A DNA stretch of 64,000 nucleotides from Symbiodinium natans. Its lineage: Eukaryota > Sar > Dinophyceae > Suessiales > Symbiodiniaceae. Below, piece by piece: positions 11,301 through 24,605 of this stretch. How positions within the stretch are numbered: position 1 is the stretch's first letter; every line of letters begins with the position of its first letter. The notes beneath the pieces were generated by a model. That model was not told the DNA's origin. It did no database searches and saw nothing but the letters and a program-made list of their open reading frames with translations. A program made the position numbers and the translations under genes. The stretch is taken from positions 62,001-126,000 of the forward strand of contig CAJNDS010002207.1 in the NCBI GenBank assembly GCA_905221605.1, written 5' to 3'.

Positions 11301-13969
11301 GCCTCAACATGAGTTTCACATGGAATGAAGGCTTGCAGATGGGAATGCCTCACGCAGCCTGGCATACGTGAGTTAAGCGTGGAGCATCATGGAGCATCCA
11401 GGCCACCCTCTGGAGAACACTTAAAAAAACACTTCAATCATTCAAACAAGCCATGAAGTCCCGGAAGCCTGAAACCCTCAACAACCCCCGCACCTCGCTC
11501 ACGCATTTGACGCACGAATGGAACATTTCTTAACTTTCGAGTGCTAGCTGTCAGCAGCCCTTCTCTTGCACCAGGGCTCTTTTTCAGCCCTTGGGAGGTT
11601 CCTGCCGCAGCGTTTGTTACTCCTAGCACAGAGGAGGCAACATCAGCCTTGCCTCTTGCGAAGCCTTCGGTCCCCTCTAAGTGGCAAACAGAAGCAGAAA
11701 GGTTTCATGCACCTGCGCAGCATGTCTGCCCGTGAGCCCATGGGGTCTGAAGCTTCGTGCTTGAATGGCTGCAGGGCGCATGCTTATGAGTCAGCGGCTG
11801 CTTGTCCTCCCAGCTCCTGCAAGCCGTAGGCTAGCCATCTGCCCACAATCTCCAAAGCCCGACACGCGTCGGAACATCCTGGGACCCTCCTAGACCCTTC
11901 AGAGCCGATCGGAAGAGCTGTGAAGGGTTTACCATGGCTTACCGATGCGCTTCTGATGATGACATGTGACGACGTTCATCGCTTCTCTGGCTCCATGCTG
12001 CCATGCCTCTAATGTCACTAGTATTCTGCTAGTATTCATTAGTCTGACTGCCCGAGGCTTTGCGCCCGGGATGTCGCTCTCTTTGGATTCTGGATTCTCA
12101 AAGCGGTCTCGTGTGTGTCCACCTGCCACCATTCTTGGATTCTTGCCACCTCAGAAGTGGATGATGGACCTTCGCTGTTTGACGCGCTTTCGCGCCGTCC
12201 TGTGTCTGTTTGTTTGTTGTTTGCGAACGTTGCTGCGTGTTGGTCGTGCTGAGTCGTGCTTGGTGATGAAGTTCTCTGCTACCTGAGTGAAATCACCCTC
12301 CTTGCTCAGGTTAAGGCCCCTTAGCAGAGATCCAGAGTGTATTCAGGATTGGGGCAAGACCGCAGACCTGAGCAACTGCCCTGCAGTTCCAACATCGCCG
12401 ACGTGACATAGGAGTTTGCTATTTTAGTTCTCAATTGGAACGGGTTCGAGATTGGAATTCTGAGCTCGAGGCCGAGTGCTTCAATTTCTTTTTCTCCAGT
12501 TCATGGCCTTGTAGAGGTTCATGGCCTCAGAGGAGGATGTTAATTAGAGGTGAAAAGTTATTGCCGGGTTTCCCAATGGGCAATGGGCAATATCTGCGCA
12601 ATGGCTGAGACTCAGACCCCCGACGGCTAGAATTTCCCGGGGGGTGAGGTTGCTCAGCAGCAGCGAAGATGAGTTTTTCAAGTGCTTCGTGAGCTTTCAT
12701 GTGCTTGCTCGGTGTCGATTTTTTACTTTTATGAGCGCCTTTTGTGCACAGCAGAAGAAGTTAGTTTGGATACTCATGGCGCCTAGCAAACACTGGGCTT
12801 GGCTTATATTCGCAGTTGGACATGGACACGTGTGCCATATCTTCCCAGTAACTTCATTTTTTGGGAGAGATAGCCGGGTGAATGGTGGATGGGCCGAGCC
12901 ATGTCCAGTTCGAACTTACAAACACATCGGAAGTGCATGCGACCGGCCAAAAGTGGTGATCTGATAGCGAAGTAGCAGAGGAAGGCGGGGCGGCATGCAG
13001 ACTGTGCTTGCATGATGACATATGCAGATCGCTTTAGGTCCCATGCAAATAAGGTGATGAAGGCTCCAAACACAGTCGCCGATGCTGTTGTTGGATGTTG
13101 TTGCCGTTGATGGCGCCTGGATGTTTGCTTACATCTGCGCTGTTGTGTTTGGAGTGGACATTATGGGCGATCGTGGGCGTGGGTGGTTTGCAGGAGGCGC
13201 CTGTGCAACGCAAGCTCGTGCAAAGTCCTTAGTAGGAGAAGCCAAAACTTATGTTCCATTTGCTTGCAGCTAGACACAGTCATGGGCACCTCAAGATGAA
13301 CTGGCAGCCCAACGCCCCAACTTTAGATGCCAAACCTGTGCCATCCTGTGCCGAAACTCTGAATTCTTTCAGGTCGCGAGCAGTTTTCTTGGACGGGCTT
13401 TGCTGAGCCTCCTGGCCGCAAGCTGGTGACCTGCTATGTTCAGAGAGCCCTTGACGAGCCGCCATTTGTAGACTTGAAAAACGAGTGCAGCAAAACACTC
13501 TAAACGTCAAATTGCCTAAGGGGAAACATGGGTGGGCAGCAGAGGGTAGAGGGGTCGTTATCACACTGGGATTCGGGATGTTTGTCAAATCGAATCTTCT
13601 GTCTCGGAAGCTTAAAGCCCTTTAAAACGGGAAGAGAGCCTGAACCGTAGAGGGATTGAGTTAGAAGCTCTAACGCCCAGAAAGGGGCTCGCGATGACTC
13701 AGTGGGAAGCCCTGAGCCTGAAAAAAGGACTAGGACTCCTGAAGCCCTAAACGCAAAATGAAGGGATGGGTTGTGCTCGCGCCCCAGTCCCGAAGGGTAG
13801 CGGAAGTTGGAAGCCAGCGGGTTGGAGGAGCCCGAGAGATTGCCACGGTGGGGTTGCGACGTGACCGAACCACGGGAGTCGGGGATGGGCTCCTAGCACC
13901 GTCCCGGTAGACCGCGACGTGGATGTTTGAATTCATCACGTCCGAAGGACCATCGAAACTGTAATGCAG
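11301..13969. other. No supportable gene
   Basis: Only short unordered open frames are present. One hydrophobic frame near 13082-13200 (MLLLDVVAVDGAWMFAYICA) could be a membrane-spanning exon, but its borders are not convincing. Confidence 0.4.
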
Positions 13970-14110
13970 GTGCGAATTTGCCAAAAGAGCGAAGTGATCA
14001 GAGTGGCACCAGCGGCTTTGATCCATACTTCGCAAGCATGGACTTGCGTCGACATTGTTCTTGGGGTACTGGCGTGCCTCTGCTATGCTCTTCTGTGCCT
14101 GCGATACAGA
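13970..14110 (+). CDS. Candidate exon with one membrane-spanning segment
   Basis: After a TGCAG acceptor ending at 13969, the frame reads VRICQKSEVIRV, then HTSQAWTC, then a strongly hydrophobic stretch (VDIVLGVLACLCYALLCL) followed by RYRPVW. The pattern of a hydrophobic helix with a flanking Arg-rich end is typical of a transmembrane segment. The 3' end is uncertain: a GT occurs at about 14110 inside CCAGTGTGG. No partner exons or family are recognised, so this is a fragment of an unknown membrane protein at best. Confidence 0.35.
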
Positions 14111-16450
14111 CCAGTGTGGGTTCATGCCTTTGTTGTGCACCCTCCCTCGAGCACCTTTTCTGTTCACACTGTTTGCGGATGCTGATGCGAGGCGTGGCTG
14201 TTCCGTAGACTGTACTCCTGGTCCAGGTGCTCGGGTGCTCAGGTGCTTGTCCCGCACGGTTGAGCTGGGCGGGTGGCAAAAAAGCCCCCTAGACATTACA
14301 CATAAACCACAAAATGACCCCTGGACTTCATCCCTAACCCTGCACCCGGCTCAGCCCGGCTCCCAGCCTCCCAGGCCTCGTGCAGGTGGTGCAGCGCATG
14401 TTGCCGGCCCCATTTCCTCAGACGATCGTGCCGTCACCAGCGCTGGGCTTAGCTGGCATGTGAGGAAGAGCTTTCCGATGTCGAAGGCTCAGCGTTGAAA
14501 ATCCAAAAGGCCAATAAGGTGTTGGAAAAAGAGCTTTCGTGCCACACCAAAGGTGTTCCAAACTGATCCAAACTGGACCACGCTCTGAGGACGCGGCAGA
14601 TGCCTTCCTAAGGAAGCTGGCCGCAGAGCACGTGCAAGACGCATCCGAGGCAGTGCGAGAACGTGGGGTAGTATCTGGGGCAGGCGGGTGAAGTGTAGGT
14701 AGAGGGAGTGTAGGTTTTTAAAACCCTAAAAGCATGTGCGCGAACAAGGCTGCGGGGAGTTACGGCCTTACCCTTGGTCGTATGCCTGGAGTTTCTTCGG
14801 TCTTGGAAGCTCCCCTGCAGGCCGCAGAGAGTTCTGAGCACGAGGAGTGGGGTGATTCTCCAGAGGTCCTGGAGGCTCGGCTGCCCACACATGGGTCTCC
14901 TCAGAACAGTGCAAGCTTGGAAACCGCCTAGGAGGCCTGAACCTTGACCCTCTAGCCGCGAGGTCAATGTGCCGCCGCAGCCAGCCGGAAGCCCTGGGCT
15001 CTTGAGGCTATCAGGATTGGGGTATCACCGCAAGTTTTATTGTTACGATGTTGTTTGCGAGTGTCGTTTAGTCTTAGGGAAGCTGTTCTATATCGTGCCA
15101 TCCTGGTTACAGTAGGGTTCGGAGCCAGCGCATGCCGAAGTTGCTTCCCAACCAGATTCTCTCGGACTTTACTACATATATCTCGGCCGGCTTGTCTGCA
15201 GCACGTATCTGGATCGGGACAGAGAGCCACGGGTTTGCAAGCTGAGGGTTCGTAGGGAAAGTTGAGTATTCGAAACGCAGTTTCCTCTGCCGACCCCTAA
15301 ACCCGAAACAAGAGCTCTTCGAGACCATGAGGCCCATAAGGCACAAGGGGCACAAGCTTTCCGTTTAGAATTCCCACTTTTGCGGTCTTCTCTCTGCCTT
15401 GCCGCTGCCGGGGGCCTCCACTGCAGATGGAAGGACCGCCGCAAGTTCAGAGCTTGTGTGTGTGTGTGTGTAAAGCCAAGGAGGCAACGGCTTTCCTGAA
15501 ATCCCGCTCTGCAGTCCACCGAAATCGCGAAATCACGAAACATGAGCATCCTGCGTTGCCAGATGTTCTTCAAAACGACTTTCTCTCGCGGGATTCGCTT
15601 GGGGCCTCACAGCTACACCTTTGTTGGGGCAACAGTATACAAGCAAACCCTCGGCTTGGACCAAAGGTCTCGCCATGTTTCGCCATGTCTCGCCTACTTT
15701 TCGTTCGCGTTTCGGGTTGAGACTTTGGAGGTGCAGAGTTTGAGAGGGTCAGATGACTTGAGGCTTGGGGCGGGCCATGTGAAGCCGACAGAATCCACAT
15801 AATGATAACGCTGATGACATGGTGTGGCTGACAAGCGAGTAGTTGACAAGATGCGAAGCTGTAGCAAGTGTGGCAGGTGCACAGAATTTGCACGCTTTCC
15901 CACTGTCATGTGTCTTCATTGTTTGACTTCAAAGTGATGTGACTTTTGCATCGTTTTGTTGGACTCGTCGCTCGTCAGATGTCATCGCTTTACAGAGGCG
16001 CCATTGGATGGCTTTCGCTGGCACCTGCCTGCCTTGCAGCCGGAGCTTCATTCCGATATTCCGATGGCCCAAACAAAAACAGGACGCAAAGCCGCGTCCC
16101 GATCTTTGTCAAACACTAAGACCATCAGAACGGATGAAAACATGCAAGTTCACTGCGCCGGCCACACGTTCCTATAGATTCACATGTTCTCAATCGCGTT
16201 CGTGTCGAGCTTCGGGTGGGGGGTACTTGCGGTTCTCTGGGAATCCAGCCAGGAACCGCGGCGAGGCCCCCGGAGGTGGGTGATGAGCTCCGGGACTTTC
16301 TCAACGCACCCTTCCGGTGCCTCGTGTGACGCAACTTAGGGGTGCTTGGGATTTTGGCCCAGGGCTGTCTGGGCTTTGGGTGTGCCGTAGGAGTCTGTTT
16401 GAAGGGTTTAGGATGCGGTATGTCATGGTATGTCCTGTAGCCTCTTGCAG
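14111..16450. other. No supportable gene
   Basis: Short open frames only. A GT run at about 15458-15472 is the only simple repeat. A frame at about 14734-14930 is open but has no recognisable order. Confidence 0.4.
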
Positions 16451-16786
16451 AGCTCAAGGCCAAATCAAATCAGATCGCTGGCCTCACCTGGCTTGTCGGA
16501 GCTGTGATGTAAAACCACCCAACACCGCAAACAAACAAACAACCCGTGAATCCCACAAAGGCTCAATGTGGAGAGCTACGAAGACTTTGCAAAGCTGCTC
16601 CCGAGCCTGGGGCAGGAGGCCAGTAGCCGCGCGAGCGTGGAGGAGTGTCGGGGCGCGAGGGCATTGTGCGTTCTTCCTCGGTTTTGTTAGCCTGCGAAGG
16701 AGGAGTTGCGAAGGCTCAACATCGACCCCAAGATCTTCTACAAGAACCAGCGCCCGTTGCGGGCGAGCCAGTTCGTGCCCGAGGTG
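16451..16786 (+). CDS. Three phase-consistent exons of an unrecognised protein
   Basis: Exons 16451-16508, 16561-16618 and 16691-16786 join without breaking the reading frame. The first ends at a GTAAAA donor in phase 2 and joins at AAG|G; the second ends at a GC donor (GCCAGT) and rejoins after TTAG; the third ends at a strong GTGAGA donor. The product reads LKAKSNQIAGLTWLVGAVM, then LNVESYEDFAKLLPSLGQE, then PAKEELRRLNIDPKIFYKNQ and RPLRASQFVPEV. The introns are only 52 and 72 bp, similar to those in the proteasome gene. The composition is that of a soluble, conserved protein, but I cannot name the family. The start and end of the gene are not identified; a possible further exon begins at 17828 (YDEIALETQAETCGG). 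Confidence 0.55.
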
Positions 16787-19700
16787 GTGAGAGGGCATAG
16801 GAAGGTAACCCCCGAAGCAAGAAACCATAAGAAAACCCAATTCTGCAGAGCCCAAAGTCTTGCCTTCCCCCCTCAAAAAGCGAGCGCAGTTTTGGTCGCT
16901 TGCGGGTTTCTGTTCGTGTTCCTTGTAAATGGTGCCACGGCCTCGGCCCCAGACTCCTCAGGACTTCGGCTTCGAGCCTGAGCCTGATGACCCTGATGGT
17001 CCCCTGCCGGCAGTTTTCCAGCCACCAGCACGCAGCTCGGAGGCTCGGAGGCTGAGAGCGGGCTGCGAGTTGGCGCAACCTGAGAATTCAACCCCCGCGC
17101 AGTACCAGCAGCGCACAGCCAACTTTTAGCTTTAGATGTTTGCATTGACGTTGCTGGCGTTTGCAGGCCAGTGCCAGCGCACCGGCTGCCGAGATCAATG
17201 CCGTGACTCCGGCAACCAGCGCCAGGGAACCCGAGCGCCTCGCCTCCGGTGGCGTTTTGGTGCTTTCGAGCCGACAGTTTCGAGTTTCCGAACTAGGCAA
17301 GGCTGTGAATGCAGGCAAAGTGCGAGAGTACAGGGCCCACAAGGCTTCTAGAAACGTGCTGACTCGGCGCAGGGTTTGTTACAGGTTTGTCGTGGATTTC
17401 ATGGGGGTATGTATGGTTTTTTTTGCGTCAGTGGGCATGGCAAATCGCGCTTTCACCCGCGTGCATTCCTAGTTCGAATTCGGGTTTCTGCCTCAGCCAT
17501 CCTCAGCACTGCGTGGGCTTTCACGCTTCGACCTCGCCTCTTCGCTTTTGGACGACTTTGCTCCGTGCGCCGGTTCTGCCCTTGGGGTGTGTTATGAAGC
17601 TACGGTGTGTTCGCGTATGCTCGATGAAGTGCTGTTGCTGTTGGGCCTTCCCTTGCGCACGCGGCGGAAGCTTTTTTGTGAGCCACTGCGCTCCTGGCCA
17701 AACTGGGCGTTTGAGGCCCTCAAAAGAAGTTCCTGTTTTCGGACCTGCAGAGCCTAAGGGCCTAAGCAACTCTTGAGAGCTGAGCCCCGCAGGGTGTGGC
17801 ATGTGTGGCACTCTGGCCACAAGTTAGGTACGACGAGATTGCGCTGGAGACGCAAGCCGAGACCTGTGGGGGCCGTCTAGGCCACGAGACACCGGAGGGC
17901 GTCTCGGCTTTGTTTAGGCTCAACTTTAATTTAGTGTTCAGCCTGGTTTCGTCTTCTTTTTCATCTAAACCTAAACATTGTGAGCCCAGCCAGTAGAAGA
18001 ACCTCTTGGACCCCTGGTCTCAGAGCCTGAGCAAAACAACCATTGAGTCGAAACACAAATCCCTGAACCGGTGCAGGACTTGGGTCGAAGCTGCAAATCG
18101 ACAGCTTGACGGAGGAGCGGAAGTGCAACACCAGCTCTGGTTTGGGGTTTGGGGTTTGGGGTGTCGGGTTTCTTGTGGATGCCTGGCAAGAAAGGATGGC
18201 TCTGGCTCGGCAACGCCTGTAATTTCCACCGGAGCTTGAATATCCCTGAATCCCATGTGCTAAATCACTCAGCTATCTTGTGGAGGCATGTTCGGCGAAC
18301 ATCCACCGGATGAGACACCTGTAAGAGTCATTGCAGTAGTGCTCTTGCTTTCGTCTCGGCGTTGGTCGTTGTAGTTTGCCGGCACATGAGAGAGAGAGAG
18401 AGAGAGAGAGAGCCCGGCCCCACGCCCCCAAGAAAGAAGGAAAGAAAGAGCCCGACTTGAAGAAGGGCCTTCGTTTTTTGATTTGTGCGCTTTCGGTGAT
18501 CATGGAGCCAGGGAGCAGGGAATTTCATAAAGATCCGGGCTTTCAGACGAGTTGAAAGTCTGTGCGACACACCTCGCCTGGCAGCACTGGGGGTCGCCCA
18601 AGGGGGAGCGAGCCATGAAACCGACTGTTGAAGAGGACTGCCGCAAACATGGGGAGAAGCAGTTCCCAAGACACACTCAAGAAGAGATCCAGGCCGAGCA
18701 GGGAATCAAGCAAGAACCGGCAGAAACGCTAGCAAAGAAGAAGCGTCGTCAACGTTGGGGTGGACAACCCGCGCATCAAGAACGAGGAGAAGCAGTACTG
18801 CGACCAGGAGGAGGAGGGGAAGAAGAGCAAACAAAAACTTCCACGGTGACCAAACACACCGAAGATGGACAATGAGGAGGAGAAGCAAATGACATAACCG
18901 CACGGCGTCGCGGAGAGGCAAGGCTGGGAGAAAATAAAGATTGGGAAGAAACAGGAGCACAGCAAGGACCCCACGACAAAAGCCAAACTTATATGGAGGA
19001 GGGACAACTAGCAGCACGTGCAACAGAGCTTCCCGACATCGAACGCGCCATGCGCGACATCCTACATCCCCAGGCTCATCAGGCCAAACTACAACCGGCA
19101 TTGCTGAGGAGAAGAAGGCAGATATACCTGACACCGACAGCCACCCCGAGACACGCGGGTGGATGCAGTGCAAGCATCGTGGGGAGGAAGCTCAAGCAAC
19201 GGGGTCCTACGGGGGCCAAGAGCAATTGCTGCAACGACTCGGCAGTGGTCCTTGGCAGATCAGGCAACGGGGCCCTCCCCCAGCCATAGGAGGGCCGGGT
19301 GCGCCCTCCGCACGGGGAGGGGGAACTCCCTCTCCCCATGCCCAGAAGAAGAGAGGCTTGAGGTTTAGGGATTTTCAGGATTCCGGTTGAAAGCAAGCCT
19401 TTGAAAGAAGGCGCTCGCAAGCAAAGCCCCGAAGCGAGGATGGCGACGAGCCGGACTTCCGGAAGGAGCTGCTGAAGGATCGAGACGACAGAGACGGCAT
19501 TAGCTTGATGGTTGTGGGGTTATGCAATAGCGGGGCTTCGGGGAAGGAGCGTTGCCTCGGAGCTGTTGTCAGCAGTTTTTTTAACACAATGATCTAGAAG
19601 GCTTGTAGTGCAGTGATGCCCCGAGCCCGCACAAAAGACCATTGGGCCGCTGGGCCACGAATGATTCCTTCCCTGCCCCCTCCGGCTAGTGGAAGAATGT

Positions 19701-20075
19701 TGGGGGCTTCGGTGTGTGCACATGAGCGGAATGCACGTGCACTTTGTGGGCGGGGCTGACGTGATATTCTTCCAGTCCCGACACTTGCCAGGAAGGGGAG
19801 GAGGAGGATGCAGTTGAGGCCTTCTCTCTGGACCCGGACTCTTGGCTGCCAAAGAGTGGCGCTTGGCCACTACCCACAGCTTGCAAAACGACCATGAACA
19901 GTGTGACTCTGTTCACGGTTCGTCGTGAGACAGTGGGGCCCCACTCTAGAATGCCACCGAGGCCAATTTCAGCTTTTCGTGGAACCTCGCTATGTAGCTA
20001 TAAGGGGATCTACTGAACTAGAACCACCCCTAAAGGCATACACCTCAACTCGCATTATTGCCACTGCATTCCCAG
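16787..20075. other. Mostly unassigned; AG and GGTTTGG-type simple repeats
   Basis: A GGTTTGG run lies at about 18138-18160 and an AG run at about 18389-18411. At 18745-18840 a frame reads VVNVGVDNPRIKNEEKQYCD with a Lys/Glu-rich continuation and then stops; it could be a broken exon. I see no complete gene. Confidence 0.35.
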
Positions 20076-20191
20076 CACTCGTATCCGACCTGTGCACCCT
20101 GCGACTAGATTGCCTCCTCAAGGACTTTGACTACGACAACCCGCCGGAGGGCATGTCCAGCAAAATTGACCCGCGGGATCTCCGCGAGGCG
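20076..20191 (+). CDS. Candidate internal exon, unknown protein
   Basis: Between a CCCAG acceptor and a GTTTAT donor, one frame reads LVSDLCTLRLDCLLKDFDYD followed by NPPEGMSSKIDPRDLREA. The hydrophilic, ordered sequence and flanking AG and GT support an exon. The next protein-like stretch (NLRNEVLVLEQFETR, from 20222) is only 30 bp downstream, too close for an ordinary intron, so the two may not join directly. No family recognised. Confidence 0.35.
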
Positions 20192-21368
20192 GTTTATAGG
20201 GTTTAGAGTGGGGGTTGAGAGAATCTGCGCAACGAGGTTCTGGTTCTTGAGCAGTTTGAGACCAGGTGATGAGGGTGAGCCCTCCGCCGCCACGGGAAAG
20301 CAATGTCGAAGAGGATGTCGCAGAAGACGCTGTCCACGAGCCATGAATTCGAAAAGGGGAGACCTAAACGAACCAAACAGCCCAATGGCCCCAACGAACT
20401 CTCAATCCTGAATGCCGTGCACACAGCTCAAGGGGTTCTCCCTGGAGCTGCATTGCGCATGGGCTGAGTTCTAGGTGCAGAAGCTTATCTCCTAATAGCT
20501 GTTGAGGCCGGGGATCGTGCTATCGAGACTAGAATCTCTAGCCTCTCCTGGAACTTTCGGGAACCGGGCGCCTTTCGCTGAATCGCACGCTGCGTTCTCA
20601 TCGGAGCTAGGACTTCTTGTTTGTGTTTACCGAATGGGCAGCCTGCCCAGTCACATGTTAGTCCTCAGCTTGCATCTCCAAAACGTTAAATCAAAGACCC
20701 AAAGAACAAGAGTTGAACATTGAGGACCAGATTCAGAGGGTGTATATAGATTGACGTCCCATGGGGCTTGCAGTGCAACGCTGGCGAGCCGGCAGCATGC
20801 ACCGTCGGACGGGAAGCAGCCCGAGGCGCGATTCGTGTGGCCTCAAGAGGGAGGTTACTTTGAGTTCCGTGTCAGCTGGCAGTAGTGCCGTGAATCCTTC
20901 GGCGGCAGGAAGTGTTTTGGAGCTCTGGCTGCTGACCATGAGGGCTGGCGAAGGCCTGAAAAATGCTTGGGGTGCTTCCACAGGGCAGCCTGTGACATGC
21001 CCTCGACCGCGATCACAACCCTGGTTTTCTGAGAGTCTTTCTGCGTTTTTTGGCCCAGCCAAGCAAGGGCACCCAGGCCAACATCCAGAAACGATCTTCC
21101 AAGCATTCCAGACCTGAACATCTACAAGAGTATTCAGAGCCCAGAAGAGGAGGCAACATCTCATGAGACCCCCTATGCACTTAGGCCTGGACTTCTGGTC
21201 ATGCAGCGATGCCTCGGTCGTGTGGCATCGGCTGCGCGAGACCGTGAGCCGCGGGCCCAAGGGGCCGGGTGTATATATATATATATGTATGTATGTATGT
21301 ATGTATATATATATATGCAAAATCGCTACTGCAACTCTTCACAAAGTGGCCTTTTGTGTCTTGTACAG
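20192..21368. other. Unassigned, with TA/TATG microsatellite
   Basis: A frame at 20222-20265 (NLRNEVLVLEQFETR, then GTGATG) and another at about 21115-21150 (LNIYKSIQSPEEEA) may be exon pieces of the same unknown gene as 21369. The microsatellite at 21270-21317 mixes TA and GTAT units. Confidence 0.3.
21270..21317. repeat. (TA)n/(TATG)n microsatellite
   Basis: The sequence is (TA)n, then GTAT units, then (TA)n again. Confidence 0.9.
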
Positions 21369-21835
21369 GATACGTCACCTGGGACCCCACATCGCCCTTG
21401 CGCACCTCCATGGACAAACTTGCCCAGCTGGTGCCTCTCTGGCTCGAAGGCGGACGGGGAGGGCAGTTTGGGGCTGCGGGCTTGATGTGGCATTCTGGCA
21501 ACAGTCTTGGGGCTCGGTTTAATCGTGGGGAGCGGGGAGGTCAGCGAATGCGCCATTCCAGGACGCCCGGTCGAGGGGGGCCCTTGCGCTGCAGGCGAAG
21601 CCTTCTTCACGCCGCCTGGCTTTGGCAATTGCCAAAAGCTGCAACCCCGAAGTTTTGCAACTGTCACATTGCTGCTGCGACCCTGCAGCCGGAGAATCCT
21701 TCTCTTTATCATTGGCCTGTTCCGAACCGCAGGCTTCTGGACTTCCTCATGTCTTCGGTCCAGCAGATCCGCGACGATGCCAGCTTCTCCATGGACCGCT
21801 TGGTGGACGCCCTGATCCTACTGCGCCTGAGGACC
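21369..21835 (+). CDS. Two candidate exons of an unrecognised protein
   Basis: The first begins after TACAG at 21369 and reads YVTWDPTSPLRTSMDKLAQL, then VPLWLEG, to about 21450. The second begins after CGCAG at 21733 and reads LLDFLMSSVQQIRDDASFSM, then DRLVDALILLRLR, to about 21832. Both have ordinary globular composition and good acceptors. I could not find a donor and phase joining them directly, so an intermediate exon may be missing. Family unknown. Confidence 0.35.
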
Positions 21836-22115
21836 CTCCAAACAACAACAGCCCTGAAGCTTCAGATAACACATAACAGTTGTTCAACAACAGCAACCGA
21901 TTCGGGGAAGGCTGAGACCCTGGGGCCCCGCGCTTGAGCAAGCCAAGCATGGTCTAGTCACTTAGCCACGCTGCACTCCCACGGAACACTCCCACGGAAG
22001 AGGCAGCGAACCATTCATACTTGGCGCGATCCATGCCTGCGTCCGTTAGGAGCTCCGACACCTGCAGATGCATTTAGGATGTTTTGGGGATGCCTGATAC
22101 TCATCACGGTGTCAG

Positions 22116-22235
22116 GATGCCGTCCATTTCAGCCGCCATGTTTTCAACCTGGCCCATCTTTGGAGTTTTGGCTCTGGTGCAGCAGACGCTGCCTCAGATA
22201 CAATATCAGAGCTCAGCTGAGGGGCTTGGAGTTTG
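22116..22235 (+). CDS. Candidate exon, weakly hydrophobic
   Basis: After a GTCAG acceptor the frame reads MPSISAAMFSTWPIFGVLAL, then VQQTLPQIQYQSSAEGLGVW. The order looks protein-like and the first part could be a membrane helix. The 3' border and family are unknown. Confidence 0.3.
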
Positions 22236-24605
22236 GCTGTGTGCCGGGCAGAAATTCTTCAGGAACAGATGTGGCACGACGTACTCTTGAAACTCTTGCC
22301 CTGCAGCAAGTCTTCAACCCTGAGACTGTGTAAGTCTATCCATAGAGTAGGCCCCTAGACAGGCCCAAAATCTGAGGAAGCTGCTGCGTCTGGGGGGTGG
22401 CGGTGTCCCTGCCCACAGTGGCTTGGAGCAGCGGGATGAGGCCAGGACGCGCTTAGCCACCTAGCAACGCTCATGCGATCCGATTTGACTTGTCCACTGC
22501 TGCTCCTTGTTAGATATGAACTGCTGCTGTCGTGTAATCAGATGAGGCTGTATACTGGTCAGGCTTGGAAGACTGGTAACTTTATTGGAAACGCGCGGCG
22601 GATCTAACAACGAGAAACCTTGGCCATTCCTGGGTTCAAGAAGGATTTCTGTCCGGACGCGACTGGACGGGGAGAGCCCAAACACAGGTCGCTGCCGTGA
22701 AAAGGGTGCACAGCAAAGGAAGCAGCATGAGCCGCCATGCGTCCGTGCCAAAAAGAGCCCCCTGCTCAAGGCTATGCCCTTTGGGGAGACGATGGGTGCT
22801 TTCTCGAGCCGCCCGGATGCAGAGTTCTTTTCTTGTCTAAACTGCCAGTCGCAAGCCCAATGCCCCCCAGCCCTTCAAGCTTTCGTGGCCAGGCGTCTGC
22901 GAAGCGGGACAGGAGCAGCTTTGGGATGCTTTAAGCCTTAAGCCGAAGCCTCCCATAATCTGCAAGAAGCATAGGAGTGAAGATGCTCGAACTGCAGGAG
23001 CTGCGAGGCATCCTGAGTGACTGGCTGGAGGTGGGCAGGTCAGAAGCAAAGGCCTTGCTCGATGTCAGGTGGTGTAAATGCCTTTCTCCTGAAAATGCAG
23101 GTGCCATGGTGGAGGTGTTGCCCTTGTGTTTTTGACATAATGGATCCCCCCGCCTCCCCTTCATGGAGGGCGTTGCGGCGTTGCAGGTACAACCTTGCTT
23201 GTGATGTTCTTCCTGCGCCCTGCAGACACTACCGCCGCCCCACAAGTCCATACCTACGCTGCCGGGAACCGCTCGCCTCAAACTCAGTAGGATTGCTGTG
23301 GCTAGTCGGGTGCCAAAAAAGACTCAGTAGGAGTGCGGCTTGCCAAGCTTCACCGGTTTACGAGGGTTCGGGCTGCGGCTAGCTCATCGGGCAGGGGTTT
23401 ATGTCACTGGGCACGTTGAAAGTTGGACGAAGCGCTCTAGCGATCCAGCGGGTTGAAATGCACTTGCTGGTCTCCACATCTTGCTACTAGAAGAAACCAG
23501 GCTCGAATGGGGGTTGCTAAAAATGTTGGAGCCTCAATTAACAGCTGGGCGTGGGACCCGAACTTCGCTACAAAATCCTTGCTTGGAGATTCGCAGCATC
23601 TGGATCCACAGAACGTCTCCAGGCCGGAGCGCCTGGCGCCTTACCCGCAATGCGGCTGGCTGCAGCGGCCTGGAACGCCCCCAGGGTTGGAGGTTTGGGA
23701 CGTTTGGGGCATTTACGGGACTTCGGGCCGGGCGTTACGCTGTACCTTGCCTTGCTTGGGCCAGCCTGCATCGCCTTCACGCATGCAAGTGCTCGGGGGA
23801 TGCGAATGCTGAGTAGTTGGTGTGCCGAGTCTTGGTGATGAACGCTGATCATGTCCTGCCTTAAGTCCCCCCTAATGAGACCACGTGGTCAAGTCGCCAG
23901 AGGCTTAAAATGAAGTGGCACTAGTTGCATTGCAGGAGCGGGCTGCTGCCCGTCTCGTCGCAGGCGGTCTGGTCCCGGCGGCCCCATGGTGCCCCCGGGG
24001 CATTTCGGCGGGGCATTTCCGGGGTCCTTCGACGCCCGGGGGCAATCTTGGCGGCAAGCGGTCCATAGCGGGTGCCTTCTATGTTGTTGGAGGCAGGGGT
24101 TGAGGATCTCCAATTCAACAAGTTACATTAGCTCTTTAAGAGGTACGTCTCCCTGGAGGATCAGAACGTCTCTGCATGGAGGTTCGACTTGCTTCGTGAC
24201 TCGCTTGCAGCCCTGCGGGCCATCTCGGATTCGGTGACGTTGCAGCAGGTCCTAGCGTTGTTAGGGTTCCGCTGTGTGACGTGGTTGTGTGTCATGGACT
24301 TCCTTTTCCGCACTTGCTTGTCTGCTCCCTGTAGGAACACGGCTGCCCTGCCCGAAAGCCCTACATGACACACTTCTGAAGCGATAGTATCCGTTCTGCG
24401 TGGAGCTATGGGCTGCCGTCGCCAAACGCGCATAGCTTGCCAAAGGGACATCCGTGTCTTGGTAACCATCTTGCGGAAAGGGCAAAGTCTTTGGATGCCA
24501 GAGCTCACCTGCCCGGGACCTTTAAACTTTATACCTCCGAAGCCCAAGGCCAACCTGTAAGGCATCGATCCGAAACCTTCGCCTTTCAATTCTTTGGTTC
24601 CTCAG
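22236..24605. other. No supportable gene
   Basis: Open frames here overlap in several registers and none shows recognisable order or paired splice sites. Confidence 0.4.

Noticed and set aside
24241-24420. Search for tRNA or rRNA genes using GGTTCGA-type T-loop motifs throughout the window
   Set aside because: Isolated GTTCGA motifs occur (for example 12447, 28610 and 32309), but none has the surrounding cloverleaf stems.
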